Below the pieces are notes generated by a model. It did no database searches and was not told the origin of the DNA. It saw only the letters and a program-made list of their open reading frames with translations. Shown here piece by piece: positions 35,333-46,878 of a stretch of 64,000 bases of DNA (its first letter is position 1; every line of letters starts with the position of its first letter). This DNA comes from Endocalyx cinctus (Eukaryota > Ascomycota > Sordariomycetes > Amphisphaeriales > Apiosporaceae), in NCBI GenBank assembly GCA_001600455.1, contig BCKC01000003.1, positions 186,001 through 250,000 of the forward strand. Reading direction: 5' to 3'. The translations under genes were made by a program, and so were the position numbers.

Positions 35333-36091
35333 ATGGCCCCTTTAAGACTAGGCATCCTAGTGCCTTCATCCAACACGGCTCTCGAACCTCTAACGACGGC
35401 CATCCTATCGGACCTGACGCGGGACAAGATCGTGACCGTGCACTTCTCCCGGTTTCCCGTGACCAAGATCTCGCTGGAGCCGTCGGCGCTGGCGCAGTTC
35501 GACACCGAGGGACCCATCCTCGCGGCGGCCAAACTGCTAGCCGACGCCGAGGTGGACGTGATAGGCTGGTCGGGCACCTCGGGCGGGTGGCTCGGCTTCG
35601 AGGAGGACGAAAAGCTCTGCCGGGCCATCACGCGAGCGTGCGGGGGGTCGGTGCCGGCGACGACGTCGACGCTCGCGCTGAACCGGGCGCTGGACGCGCT
35701 CGGGGAGAAGAAGCTCGCGTTCGTCACGCCTTACCTGGACGAGGTGCAGGCGCGCATCCTCGAGACGTACGGCGCGGCCGGGTACGAGGTCGTGGCCGAG
35801 AGCCACCTCCGGGTGTCGAAAAACGTTACCATCGCCGATATCGACGAGGATACGCTCGACGGGCAGATGGCCGAGGTGATGGAAAAGGGGAGGAAGGAAA
35901 AAGTCAAGGCCGTTTCGACGTTTTGCACAAACCTTATAGCCGCGCAGAGGGCGGTGGTCTGGGAGGAGAAATATAAAGACGACGACTTGATCTTGCTAGA
36001 TACCGTCTCGACCGTGATTTGGGATATGTTGCGCTTAAAGGGGGTGGAAAAGGGGAAGGTTAAGGGATGGGGGAAATTGTTTGACTTATAA
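35333..36091 (+). CDS. Asp/Glu racemase-superfamily enzyme, arylmalonate decarboxylase/maleate isomerase-like
   Basis: Intronless, 252 residues, MAPLRLGILVPSSNTALEP at the start. The PSSNT motif is that of maleate cis-trans isomerases. The usual two catalytic cysteines are not both present: the first site reads VIGWSGTSGG, with Gly-Thr-Ser where racemases and isomerases have Cys, while the second is kept in VSTFCTNLIAA. This Gly-plus-Cys pattern, the TPYLDEV segment and a C-terminal GWGKLF recall bacterial arylmalonate decarboxylase, which uses one Cys and a GTS oxyanion pocket. It may decarboxylate a disubstituted malonate or isomerise a small dicarboxylate or hydantoin; the substrate is unknown. 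The coding sequence is strikingly GC-rich against AT-rich flanks and lacks introns, which would fit a bacterial origin but could also be strong codon bias. An NCS1 transporter follows in the same direction. Confidence 0.8.
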   Translation: MAPLRLGILVPSSNTALEPLTTAILSDLTRDKIVTVHFSRFPVTKISLEPSALAQFDTEGPILAAAKLLADAEVDVIGWSGTSGGWLGFEEDEKLCRAITRACGGSVPATTSTLALNRALDALGEKKLAFVTPYLDEVQARILETYGAAGYEVVAESHLRVSKNVTIADIDEDTLDGQMAEVMEKGRKEKVKAVSTFCTNLIAAQRAVVWEEKYKDDDLILLDTVSTVIWDMLRLKGVEKGKVKGWGKLFDL

Positions 36092-37119
36092 TATTTTTTT
36101 TATTAATTTGAGCATGTTATTTTTTTAATTTTTAAAATAATAAATAAAAACTCTCTTATGAAGATTTATATTCCTTATCGCATTGTTTGTCGGCGCCAGG
36201 TCTTTTTTTCATTACTATCCAAACTGCCAAGGTACCGTTGAGACGACAAGTAAAGGTATGATATGAAAAGAATTCAAGACAAAAATAGAAACTATTTTTA
36301 GTGATCACTTCGTTTGCCTATTTTGTTTTACTCTATTCTATCATATCTGGTTGATTTATTCGCTATGTCCATCATACCATTCTACGTCGGGATTTCTACC
36401 GAAATTGATCGGCAACTTACTTAACCCCGGTTTTATTTACTTGACCGGTGAAACCCCCGGCCCTCTCTTATCTTTCTCTCCCTCTACGAGTCTCGCACAC
36501 CCTCCCTCATCAACCTTGCATCTCCATAAATTGGCCGATAAGTATATATATACTCCGTACACTCTATCTCTGTTCCTTATTATTATATTATCCATTCAAT
36601 TATTTTGAATCCATTTCATCTTAACTTATCTCTTGGTACCTTTAATACCCACCGCGCTTCGATTCATGATTGGTAGGCTCGTCGACATAACCATTCGATC
36701 CACCGGTGGATACTTTTATCTATACTGCGTACATACACGTGCATCTACCCAAAGCTCTGGTCCCTTTTAGTCTGCCCCCCCCCCTGGAAGCTCCTCAAGA
36801 TAGATAGCTAAAGCTGGTTCTACATACGATTATTACGTAGATCATGTTGATAATGAAGTCAAAAGTGATAGGTGGTGACCCGCGCGAGGATAGACAAGGG
36901 TATGTATAATATTATATAGAATCATATATAGAATAAAATATAATAAAACAATAATAATAAGCACTGGCTTTTATTTACTCTTCCAGTCTCTTTCCTTTTC
37001 CTCTCCAGCTCTCTCGAGTGCAAGGAATTTTGTGTACGTCCCTTGGTTTTGTTTTTCTTTGTTTTTCCTTCCCCCTTCACGAGAAAGCAAAGTACACTCC
37101 TCCCCTCCCACAGCCCGTC
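36092..37119. promoter_or_regulatory. Spacer containing the presumed NCS1 transporter promoter
   Basis: AT-rich, with a TATATATATACTCCGTAC element around 36543-36560 and an all-C run of about 12 at 36774-36785. The final 100 bases are pyrimidine-rich, typical of a fungal 5' leader. No gene was recognised. Confidence 0.4.
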
Positions 37120-38929
37120 ATGGCGACGTCGACCTTCTCGAGATGGAGGGAAGCCATCCAGACCAAGGACGAAAAATCCGACGAGCAGGAAGGGATGGCG
37201 TACGGGAAGCTTAGCAACGTGGACCTGGAGCCGACCCCGCCGTCGCAGCGCAGCTGGTCGAAGTGGTACTTCTTCGCCTTCCAGTTCAGCATCGCCTTCT
37301 CGCCGACGACGTACAACATCGGCTCCTCGCTCTACTCGATCGGGCTCAACTGGTGGACCATCGTCATCGCCGCCTTCGTCGGCACCTTCCTCTGCTGCCT
37401 CGTCCTCTACTTCAACTCGCGCGGCCCGACCTGGTACCACGTCGGCTTCCCCGTCTACGTCCGCGCCTCGGCCGGCGTCTACGGCGGCCTGTTCTTCGTC
37501 TTCGTCCGCATGATCGTCGCCCTCTTCTACGAGGGCACCCAGACCTACTACGCCAGCCGCCTGCTCGACGTCTCCCTCCGCTGCGTCTTCGGCGCCGCCT
37601 GGCAGGATATCCCGAACCACCTGCCCGCCTCCGCCGGCGCCACCACCCGCCAGATGACCGCCTTCTTCCTCACCTGGCTGTTCCAGTTCCCCTCCGCCTG
37701 GCTGCACCCGGGGAAAGCCGGCCCCTTGTTCGTCGTCAAGAGCTTCCTCTCCCCCCTCGCGTATATCGTCTCCATGATCTGGGCCGTCGTCGCTTTCGGC
37801 GGCGTGAATCTCAACCTCGAGACCGCCGATACCCCCGTCGGTGGCGCGTTGGGTTGGTCCTTCTTGAAAGCTATTAACACCGTAGTTTCTGGTGTTGTGC
37901 CGCCAATGGTATGTTTTAATTCTCCTCTTTTTTTTTTTTGTGGAAAGTTGCTCTTAAGAAGAACACGTTACTAAACAAATTTTCTTGAAAATGATATAGG
38001 TCAATATCGCCGATTTAGCCCGATACGCGAACCATCCGAACGACGTCCTCCCGCTCATGGGCGGTCTATTCATCAGCAAACCCCTCGTGATCATCATCGG
38101 CCTGATCACGACGGCCGCCGGTCTCAAGCGGTTCGGGGTCGCCAACTGGAACCAGTGGGACTTCTACACCCTGATCCTCGACCACTACTGGAGCCCGGGG
38201 ATCCGGGCGGCCATCTTCTTCGGCGCCTTCATCCAGGCCTTCGCCACCGTCGTGACCAACATCTCGTCCAACGCGATCCCCATCGGCGTCGACCTGTCGG
38301 GCCTGTTCCCGCGGTACTTCACCATCGTTCGGGGCCAGATCCTGTGCAACCTCCTGATCTGGGCCGTCGTCCCCTGGCTGCTCGTCAACTCGGCCAAGAA
38401 CTTCTTGACGTTCCTGGGTTCCTACCTCTGCTTCATCAGCCCCATCGTCGCCGCCATGATGGTCGACTACTGGCTCATCCGCCGGGGCAACTTCCACGTG
38501 CCCTCGCTGTACCGGCCGGACGCTTCCTCCCCTTACTACTACGTCCGGGGCTGGAACCCGCGCGCGTACGCGGCCTGGGTCTCGGGCGTCGTCGTCGTCA
38601 TCTCGGGCATCTCGGGCGCCATCCGAACCGGCTCCGTCAGCCAGACGGCCGTCAACGTGTACAATACCGGCTTCATCCTCTCCATCACCACCGGCGCCGT
38701 CGTCTACTACGTCGCCTGCCGCCTGTTCCCGCCCCGGATCTACCCGGACGGCGAGCACGCGAACGATCCGGTGAGGTGGGAGGAGATGGTTCCCTCCGAG
38801 GGCTTCTTCCCCGACGACGACCCCGTGCCTTCGTACATCCGTCAGCGCATCCTCGTGGGCGAGGAGGTCGTGACCGGCGCCGAGAAGGTGGCCCGGAGCA
38901 CATCCGACTCCGAAAAGGTGAAGGAATAA
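37120..38929 (+). CDS. NCS1-family nucleobase/allantoin/hydantoin-type cation symporter
   Basis: Exons 37120-37908 and 38000-38929 give 572 residues. The start MATSTFSRWREAIQ is chosen because the frame upstream is leader-like. About twelve hydrophobic segments are visible, with NCS1 hallmarks SPTTYNIGSSLYSIGLNWW in TM1, GPTWYHVGFPVYVRASAGVYG, VNIADLARYANHPND after the intron, and GVDLSGLFPRYFTIVRG. The N-terminus and C-terminus are charged and cytosolic; the tail (PSYIRQRILVGEEVV) is typical of fungal Fur/Fcy-type permeases. NCS1 proteins co-transport purines, pyrimidines, allantoin, thiamine precursors or hydantoins with H+ or Na+. The exact substrate is not clear. Third codon positions are nearly all G or C, like the racemase-like gene 1 kb upstream, and a functional link between the two is plausible. 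Confidence 0.92.
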
Positions 38930-39217
38930 TATGGATATAAGCTAAATAAAATATGATGGAATGTAATCTATGATAGGATAGAGAATATGTAGCGAGGTTT
39001 AAAAAAAAAAAAAAAAACTGAGACAGAAAATTGCTTTGCCAATTAGAGCAATAGAGAAATTTTGCAATTATAGACGTCTAACCTAACCATTTATGAATAC
39101 AATATCTTACGACCTAGTTACTCATATTCATGCTCATGTGTATCCAACCCTAACTATGTATAATCAATCCTACAAGACAGACAATGAATCTCACTTGTCA
39201 TCTTCTTTAATGCCACG

Positions 39218-39249
<32 letters not shown>

Positions 39250-39769
39250 AGATAAGACACCGATGGCCTAACAAAAATACGCAAGAGGGAGAACCAGAAA
39301 ACGTCATCACCAGTAATGTCTACTTCAAGGTGTATGTATATTCCATATCTGTCAAAAGCATGAATGCCCGCAAAGACTGCTTGATCTAGTTATATCCTCC
39401 TCGGCCTATCTGTCTATTTTTCACAAGAAAAGTTGACTTAATTCATCAAGTTTCTATCCCATACCTTGAACAAAGTTGGTCTCTTTTCTTTAATAATTCG
39501 CCCATCGACACGTCCCCATTGCATGCACCTAGTTTTTTTTCTCTTTCGCCATCGTGTGCATACCAATGGATATCCCACCGCCCTAAACAAGCCAAATTTC
39601 AGGGGGAAAAAAAAGATCAACGTCGTGACGTAGCGGTATCTGTGGTATCAATTGCGAGCGGATATCTAACATTGTTCCCGACCTTTCCCGATAGGGACCT
39701 GGTCTACGACCTCGGCGTACTCTGTTATTATCGAAAAAATTTAATCGTATGGTTATCGGAACTTGATGT
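38930..39769. other. Convergent intergenic region with poly(T)-poly(A) junction
   Basis: Between the NCS1 gene and the leftward karyopherin gene. Holds an A-run at 39002-39017 and an exact T12-A21 junction at 39218-39250. No gene was seen. Confidence 0.5.
39218..39250. repeat. Poly(T)/poly(A) inverted junction
   Basis: Twelve T residues run straight into about 21 A residues. This is self-complementary over 24 bases and lies between two convergent genes, so it could act in 3'-end formation for both or exclude nucleosomes. Confidence 0.75.
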
Positions 39770-42700
39770 TCAGAAATGACGTCTGATAATCTGCTGGGCT
39801 TCGGGAGAGAAGCCTTGCTGGAGCAGTGGTGTCGGGTCGACACCGGCAGCCTGAAGCAAGGCCTGCACCGCCCTCGTCACACGGCTGCTTAGCTGCCCGT
39901 GGAGCATTTCCGCCTCTAGAGCCTGTGCAACGTAAACGAACACCTTGTCCGGTTGACTAGTCACGGCAGGGTTTTGCCTACGGTATAACGGTTAGTCTTG
40001 GCGTGATAAAGAGGGAGATATAAGTCGTAGATGTGACCACAACAACGGTCGAAATAACAAGTCAGATTTTGAACTCACTGCTCGATCAACTCAACCAGAT
40101 ATCCGTACGCATAGGGTGCTGCCTCCTCATCGTTCGTCACCGGAAGTGTGTTCACCCTATAGCGAGTTAGCAATATACCATGCCTGAGCCGAATAAGAAA
40201 TAATTACCATTGCGTTGCAATCATCTGAGTATCCGGAATACTTGATTTATTAAAATGAAGGATCTTTGCAATAGCCGCGCATGCGTTCTCTGTTCTCCAA
40301 ATTAGATTCTACTTATTTTTGGGATAGTGGTGGGCCATCCAATGTCGGCATGACGTACCTGTTGCGTACACATCCTCATCGCTGCGAGGATCGGGTACTT
40401 GCGTTACCTGAAAGAGATACGGTATCGCCGTCGCTAGGAATTGTGCCCAAGGCGCACCGCCCCGGTGAGCAGCTACACCAATACCGTAACTAAATGGTCA
40501 TGTCAGCTCTCTACACTTTATCAAATTAACGGGATAGTGGGATAGTGGGATATCTAAGAGGTTAAAGCCGAAGTAAAAGGCTAGGGGACAACACTTACGC
40601 AGCAGCTTGTCGAATAGCGGCAGATTGATCCTTGCAACCTTCGAGCAGAGCAGTACTGATAGGTTGCGCGTATCGGACGCTGTCTGGACCGCAATACTCC
40701 AAAACATCATCCATGATGCATAATCCCCATTGGCGCTGCGTCGGATCCGCCGAGGTCAAAAAGCTCTCGTACGTGCCCATCAGTCGCTCCCAAGGTTGGA
40801 GGAAAGTGGAGCCATGATGCTTAAATATAGAGTGGAATGCCTTGTTCATGTCAGACAGAAGCGTCTGGTCGTCCTCGATGGCAAGCATAAGCTCCTCGGC
40901 CTCGTCTTCGGCATCTTCGGGGCTAGCGCCCTCCTTGTCCTCCTCGCGCTGCGCAACACGATCCTTGTAGTCTTCGATGGCAGAGTGTACCCCGTCGATA
41001 AAGCCGCTCATATGCTGCTGAGTCAAGCAATTCTTGCCCAAGACCTCGACAGATTCATAGAAGCATTGATACATTTCCGCTAGCGCATCAATGGCAGGCT
41101 CCGCGGTGAGTACTTCAAGTAACTTATCCACGGTACCGGCCCATAAACCTCGTAGCTCGTTCGACTCGGGGCCGTAGTTTTTCTTGTAAGAGCTTAGGAG
41201 CTGAGGAACAAGCTTTGCCGAGATGAATCGCACGGGGTCGTGGAAAAAGAAAGCAAGGCCAGGGAGGGCAACCTTCTCCATGGTTTCAGCCACCCACGGA
41301 GCAAAGTTGCCCTCGAGAGTCTGAGCGTAGACAACAAGTAGTTCGATGGCCATATGTTTGTCATCCATAGTACTCGTCCGAATTCCGATCATCTTTCCCT
41401 TCAGGGGCACCAACTCCCAGCCGTCTTCCTGCTGCATCTGCTCAACCTCGTCATCGGTGTCTAAAAGTTGAATATCGGCTTTCGCGCTAGCCAGCTCGAG
41501 GAGAGGGCCAATGACGTTCGGCATGAAACGCAGGAAATCGGAACCCAGAACGCGGCACATTCGGCCCCAGCAGTGCATCAGATATTGAGCTTGGGGGTCA
41601 TCCGAGTCGGTAATGTTGTTCTGAATATTGGCTAGGAGATCCACAAGGGTCATCGCGTCATTCCCGAGCCGGTCTTTTCCAACTGCTAAAGCGATAAGAG
41701 TAGCGCACTCCATGGCTTTGGCCCTAAGCAAGCGGAACTCCTTTTCGTTTTCCCTCTGCAACACGCCTACCAACAACGGCATCAAGGTATCATAATACTT
41801 GGAAAAAGCAGCCTCGGCGGCATCGGCAATGGTAGCGATAGTAGATAAAGCCTGCTCTTGTACGTATCGCTTGGGGTCCTGCAGAAGCTGGAAAAGGTGA
41901 GACAGGAGATCATCGAGGTAAGGTTCGAGTATGGCCTTTTCCGCCTCCTCGCAGAAATTGACGAGGGCGGCGGCGGCGTGCGCTTTAACACGGCTTTCCG
42001 GGGACTCGAGGACGGGAACGATGGTCTTAAGAATGGTGTCGTAATACGTCTTCTGCATGATCGGGGAGAAGTCGGTGCTCATTTGACCCAAGGCTTGACA
42101 TCCGGCCCAGCGAACTCGGGGATGAGGATCCTTCAAAGCAGGAACGACGAGCTCTAGAACTTGGTTGAGCTCTTTGATCATCAGATCGCGACAACCTTCG
42201 GAAATGGCGGAGATGGCCATGAGCGCGGCGTGGCGATCCTTCCAGGCCATGGAAGTCATCATCCTAGGTAGCCAATGGAAAGTTGGTTCCAAGATGGTCT
42301 CCCCACCCAGTTTGTTAGCTAACCGATCCATGCACTGCTCACCGGCGACGTGATTCAAATCGCTTTCTTCCTGATCTAAATCGTCGGCATCGAGCCACTC
42401 GGCCACGTCTTCTTCGTCCTCTCCGAGATCCGTCATCAAGCTGAGACATTGCGTGATCATATCCTGCGTAAAGGACTCATCTTTCTTGCACATGGACGGG
42501 GCGTAATCGGCAAAAGTGGCCATCAATTCGAGGGCATTTTGGCGGCAAATGTCGCTAAGCTCCTTATCCTGAACGACGCTGATACTGAACATAACCAAAT
42601 TATGGAATAAAGATTTGAACATCCTCGGAGAGGTTTCGGCTAGCTCGATTAAAGCAACCAAGGCTTTGCTAAGATCGTCGGAATCATGACTATCCTTGAT

Positions 42701-43557
42701 GGGGGGTAGGATGTTGAGGATATTAGGTAGGAGAGCGAAGTATTTGGGCTGGGCCTTTTTGGTAATACTCCGAAAGAAGGAAGCGAAAGCCTCCATGGCG
42801 GCTAGCCGTACGGCGACCGAGTCGTCCTTGAAACCACGGTCGAAAGCCTGAATAACATTACCCTCGTGCTGCTTCTCTATTATACCGGGGGTCGTCGCGA
42901 AGATCCGATAAGCAGACTCACGCTGACCGGGATCCGAAGCCGTACTTAAAGTGAAGAGAGCGCCGAGAATTTCGGGCCACTGCTGATCTACTCGAGAGAC
43001 TGTTAATTTTATGATTCCCTTCCGTTTATTAAATAGTACGGTAAAATCGGATCCTCACCATTCTCGGAATATTGCCTGGCAACGTCGGCAACGGCGTCAC
43101 CAATTTTATTTCTAACCGTGCGATCGGATTCGTTGGCTAAAGTTTCTAGGAGCTTCTGGCGAATGACGCTCGCTTGTTCCGGGGCTACAGATATGAACAT
43201 CTCGGCCATGTCACCTTTGTCTGTTTTGCGCGTCTTGGAGGCTATGCGACGGAATATAACGGCGGCAAAGGAACGAAGCTACGAGGGTGTGAATATAGTT
43301 AGAGTACAAGAACCGCCAAGATAATAATAAATGCACGAGGAGAATGAACAATAGAAAGTAGAGAGTAGACATACCGAGGCATCTGTTGAACCAGCAATTT
43401 GTTCGGCCAGGCCCATTAATAAAATCTCGGGTCTTCCATTTGTCCAGTTGTTGGTCAAATGCTCCTCGGCTTGCGATCTTGTGGTATTATCAGGAGATTG
43501 TAAAGCTTGCAAAAGCTGAGTGAGTTCAGCATGTGTTTCAGCTGGAAGTATCGACAT
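39770..43557 (-). CDS. KAP121: Importin beta-type karyopherin Kap121/Pse1 (importin-5)
   Basis: Seven exons on the minus strand: 43557-43375, 43278-43059, 42990-40599, 40489-40359, 40289-40208, 40156-40079 and 39977-39770, coding for 1097 residues, equal to yeast Kap121 (1089). The start is [20 protein letters not shown]. Throughout are paired-helix HEAT repeats, with importin-5 landmarks [24 protein letters not shown] sequence, [20 protein letters not shown] and [18 protein letters not shown], and an acidic stretch [17 protein letters not shown]. The C-terminal exons are short and would be missed by single-frame reading. Kap121 imports ribosomal proteins, transcription factors and other cargo through the nuclear pore and releases them on binding Ran-GTP. 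Mog1, a Ran cofactor, is encoded 4 kb to the right. Confidence 0.94.
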
Positions 43558-45317
43558 CTTTAAGCCGAAGTTATATTTAAAAAGATTTAAGCAATCTTTT
43601 CTTTTTCTTTTCTTTTTTCTTGTTTTTGTCAAACTTTATAAAAATTAGGAGGGGATATATCGTAGGTTTTTTTTTTCGTAGTATCGTGATATCGTTGACC
43701 GTGAATGTGTGTAGAAAAGGGAAGTATTTGTTATCAGGGTATGCCCCGCATGGGCTTCAACGCGCTACAACCTTTTTTTTTTTATTAGGGAAAAAAAGGT
43801 TGTGAGCAAGATCAAATTATTGATGGGTTGATTTCTATGATATTCCTAGATTTGAATTCAGTTAATCCAGATAAATCTCAAAGCCCAGATGAGAATAGAG
43901 ACGGTAAGAATTTACTATGGGTATTTTTCTTGTTGGCTTTTTTTGAACTGGTTATTGTCAAATTAAATGAAGGTTGTCGTGATACTTTTCGATTAAGGGT
44001 ATTCTATATACTCGAGTATATATATAGCCCTGGATATATATATGTTTTAATTATTGGGCATGTTATGTTTTTTTTTTTTTTTTCAAAAGGTATGGAGGGG
44101 TGTTGACCAGTCACAGGTTGGGTTGAGGAGTCGCGATTGAGAGAGGGGGAGCACTACTGTATGAAGAGGTCTCCACTATGAATTAGGTATAACGTGTACG
44201 TGTAGATTTATTTAATATGTTTTTTTTTTTTTTTTTTTAATTAAATCAACAAAAAGCCCAGAGGTTTCCTCTCATTTACATTTCAGAGATACAATATGTA
44301 CGTATTACTTACTTACCTAGGTACCTAGGTAGGTACCTAAGACTGCTAAGGTAATTAGTATGTAGGATTATTCCTTATTTGTATACTCTGATTAACCCAT
44401 TTGGCTCGTTTAGGTTTAGTATGGTAAGGTAAAGCTAAGAAATAAAATATCCATGGATGTTTACGGAGTATACTTTTATTATGTACGGAATACTTTCAAA
44501 CCGTTCCAAGGTTTACTTGTAATATGTATACTGATAAATGAGTAATCAATTAGAGTATAAGGTGTAAGTCATAGGTACTAGCCACATCACCAGCCTTAAG
44601 GTAGGACATATCCATTGCTGATACCTTAGGTAAATATGGTCTGTGGGTAGTTAGTCCGGTAGTCTAGCAGTCCGGCAGTCCGGTAAACCGTAAATCAAAC
44701 ACCTAAAATAGTTTGGCTCATCCCTCTAAATGTATATCCCTTAATTCAATACAAAAATAGCTTGCTTCCAAGGTTCTTCAATGTTTTTACCCCTCAGGCT
44801 TCAGCCCCTCCGTATTACAGTCCACCGGTACAGTCCCTCTACTGTCCAGCCCTCTTCTCTTGATGTAGCGTAGTAGCTAAAGCTGAGTGGCTGTCAAATC
44901 TGTATGTATGATTCATGCATCGCGATTGACTAACCTCAATAACAAAAAACCATCATAAGAAATAAAACTGTGTCGTCATATAAATCATCTATCAAATCGA
45001 ACTACCTATTCTTGAACAATAGCAACATGTCAAGTTTATTACCTCCATCTTATTATATACGCGATTGATGTCGAGTGGGATTCAATAGACTATATAGAAA
45101 GTAATACATTGAAGTACTTACTTGATAGTTGATTCCAAGCTTCAACGAGCTCATCTTTTTCTCTAATTCCTTCTTCTACTTTTCTCTCTCTCTCTTTGAA
45201 TTCGCCTTTACTCCGGTCTACTCCGGTCTACTCTGCTCTACTCTTATTAAGTCATACTTACACTATCATCTCTTCGTCTTTTCTCTTTCATATCAAGGCT
45301 TGACTCGATTCGATAAC
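43558..45317. other. Divergent intergenic region with TACCTAGGTA palindromes
   Basis: A 1.8-kb AT-rich spacer with T-runs at 44068-44083 and 44220-44238, a cluster of overlapping TACCTAGGTA palindromes at 44314-44339, one TACGGAGTA at 44462, and C-rich words at 44791-44850 resembling the patch at 12431-12471. A tandem CTACTCCGGT repeat at 45209-45235 lies in the leader of the next gene. No gene was recognised. Confidence 0.45.
44314..44339. repeat. Overlapping TACCTAGGTA palindromes
   Basis: Perfectly palindromic TACCTAGGTA occurs in overlapping copies within 26 bp. The same word family recurs in other spacers of this window (about 1459, 28331 and 47440). Confidence 0.7.
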
Positions 45318-46878
45318 ATGGATCCTAAAGATAGCAGGGATATTAGAGAAACCAGCATCTCCCCGCATCCTCTTCAGCGAACCCCGTCCACCTCGAGTGC
45401 TCATAAGTCCAGTCATCTCAGTCATCGTGCCGGTTTCGCTGAGAATTTGAGGGGTTTACCTCCGTCGCCGCGATCTCAACGACATCCCTCCTTTACTCAA
45501 GCCGCTATACAAGACCTATTAAACCATCCACCTACCCCGCGACACCAAAACCCGCGCTTCGCCAATCGGGATTGGAGGGATATTGCCGTCGGAGAGCTCA
45601 TCTCTAAAGATGATGTAAAATGGGTTGATATGGGCACTAGCGTGGAGGATGCCACCAGAGTTTGTCTCTCTTGTTTACCCTTCGGCATCGCTTCACGCCT
45701 GACTTATTTTCTAGGTCCTTCTCAAAAACACCTCAAGCAATCTCGTACTTATCCGGGAAACCCCGTCGAGTTCCGGCGCCGTCTCCACGTTCGATTACAA
45801 TGATCTGAACGCTTATATCCTTGTCGTTGTCGGTTTGGCCCACCCGAGCGAGGACCTAGTGCAATTGTACGACGACATAGCTAAGAAGGCGCAAGCTGGT
45901 ACCCCCATCCCGTTACGCGACATTCAACCCATGTGTCGCAAGGAGTCGCTAGTAGCTCTGCAGGGAGACGAGGACCTTACCAATGCCATCGAGATCTTCG
46001 GAAGCGGCATACATCGAATTCTCGTCACGAATTATAGCAACGAAGTAGTCGGTATTCTAAGTCAGCTGAAACTTGTGGAATTCTTCTGGAACGAGGGTAT
46101 CAACTTCCGTGTCATCGACGATTTGTATCCCCGGATTTTACGTGATCTTGGCGTAGGATCCCAACAGACCATAGCGGTCAAGTGAGTTGTGACGCCTAGA
46201 CTGGTTTAAATCGCCCCTTGCTGACCATCCTGTAGCGCCGATAAGCCTCTGATCGAGGCGCTTAACTTGATGAGCCAGGAAGGCTTAACAAGCGTCGCGG
46301 TAATAGATAGTGCGTTGAACGTTGTCGGAAACATCTCCACGGCCGATGTCAGACTTCTAACGAACGCCTCGAGCCTCCCTCTTCTCCATAACACCTGCCT
46401 GCATTTTATCACCATCATATTAACCGAGAGGGGAACTGAGATGGGTAAAGACTCTTACCCCGTCTTCTACGTGAACCCCTATTCGACCTTAGCACACACG
46501 GTAGCGAAGCTGGTGGCTACTCACTCTCACCGGATGTGGATAGTAGAGTCGGCCTCTCCCTCTCCCTCGGCTCCTGGAACCCCTTCGCTTGGGCCGACGG
46601 TGCTTCTTCCCAACTCCCCGTCGTCGTCACAAACCAACCTCGTCCCCACGGGGACGCACTATCCTCCTATGAATACCTCGTCCATCGGAGGGTCCAACAT
46701 GTCAGGTCGTCTTACCGGCGTCATCACCCTGACCGATATACTCAACTTGTTTGCTAGATCTAGCGGCCTTAATCCTACGGACCCGGGCGAACAGCGCGCC
46801 CGTAGACGAAGAAGTTCCAGTAGTTCTGTTCGACCATCTTTGGATTCGTCGCGCGCGAGCATAGATATTCGACGCTAA
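45318..46878 (+). CDS. SDS23: Sds23/Moc1-like protein with CBS domains
   Basis: Exons 45318-45659, 45715-46181 and 46236-46878 give 483 residues, all phases matching. The Ser/Pro-rich N-terminus ([19 protein letters not shown]) is followed by CBS modules: [43 protein letters not shown], then [50 protein letters not shown] and [16 protein letters not shown]. The tail is Ser/Arg-rich ([12 protein letters not shown]). Sds23 and Moc1 proteins in fission yeast inhibit PP2A-type phosphatases and link nutrient state to mitotic entry and sexual development; the CBS modules may bind adenine nucleotides. Function here is inferred from the family. The gene is followed in the same direction by MOG1. Confidence 0.9.

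Noticed and set aside
37263..38940. Long Arg/Leu/Pro-rich frames on both strands over the NCS1 gene
   Set aside because: They are shadows caused by GC-rich third positions; only the symporter frame has membrane helices and family motifs.
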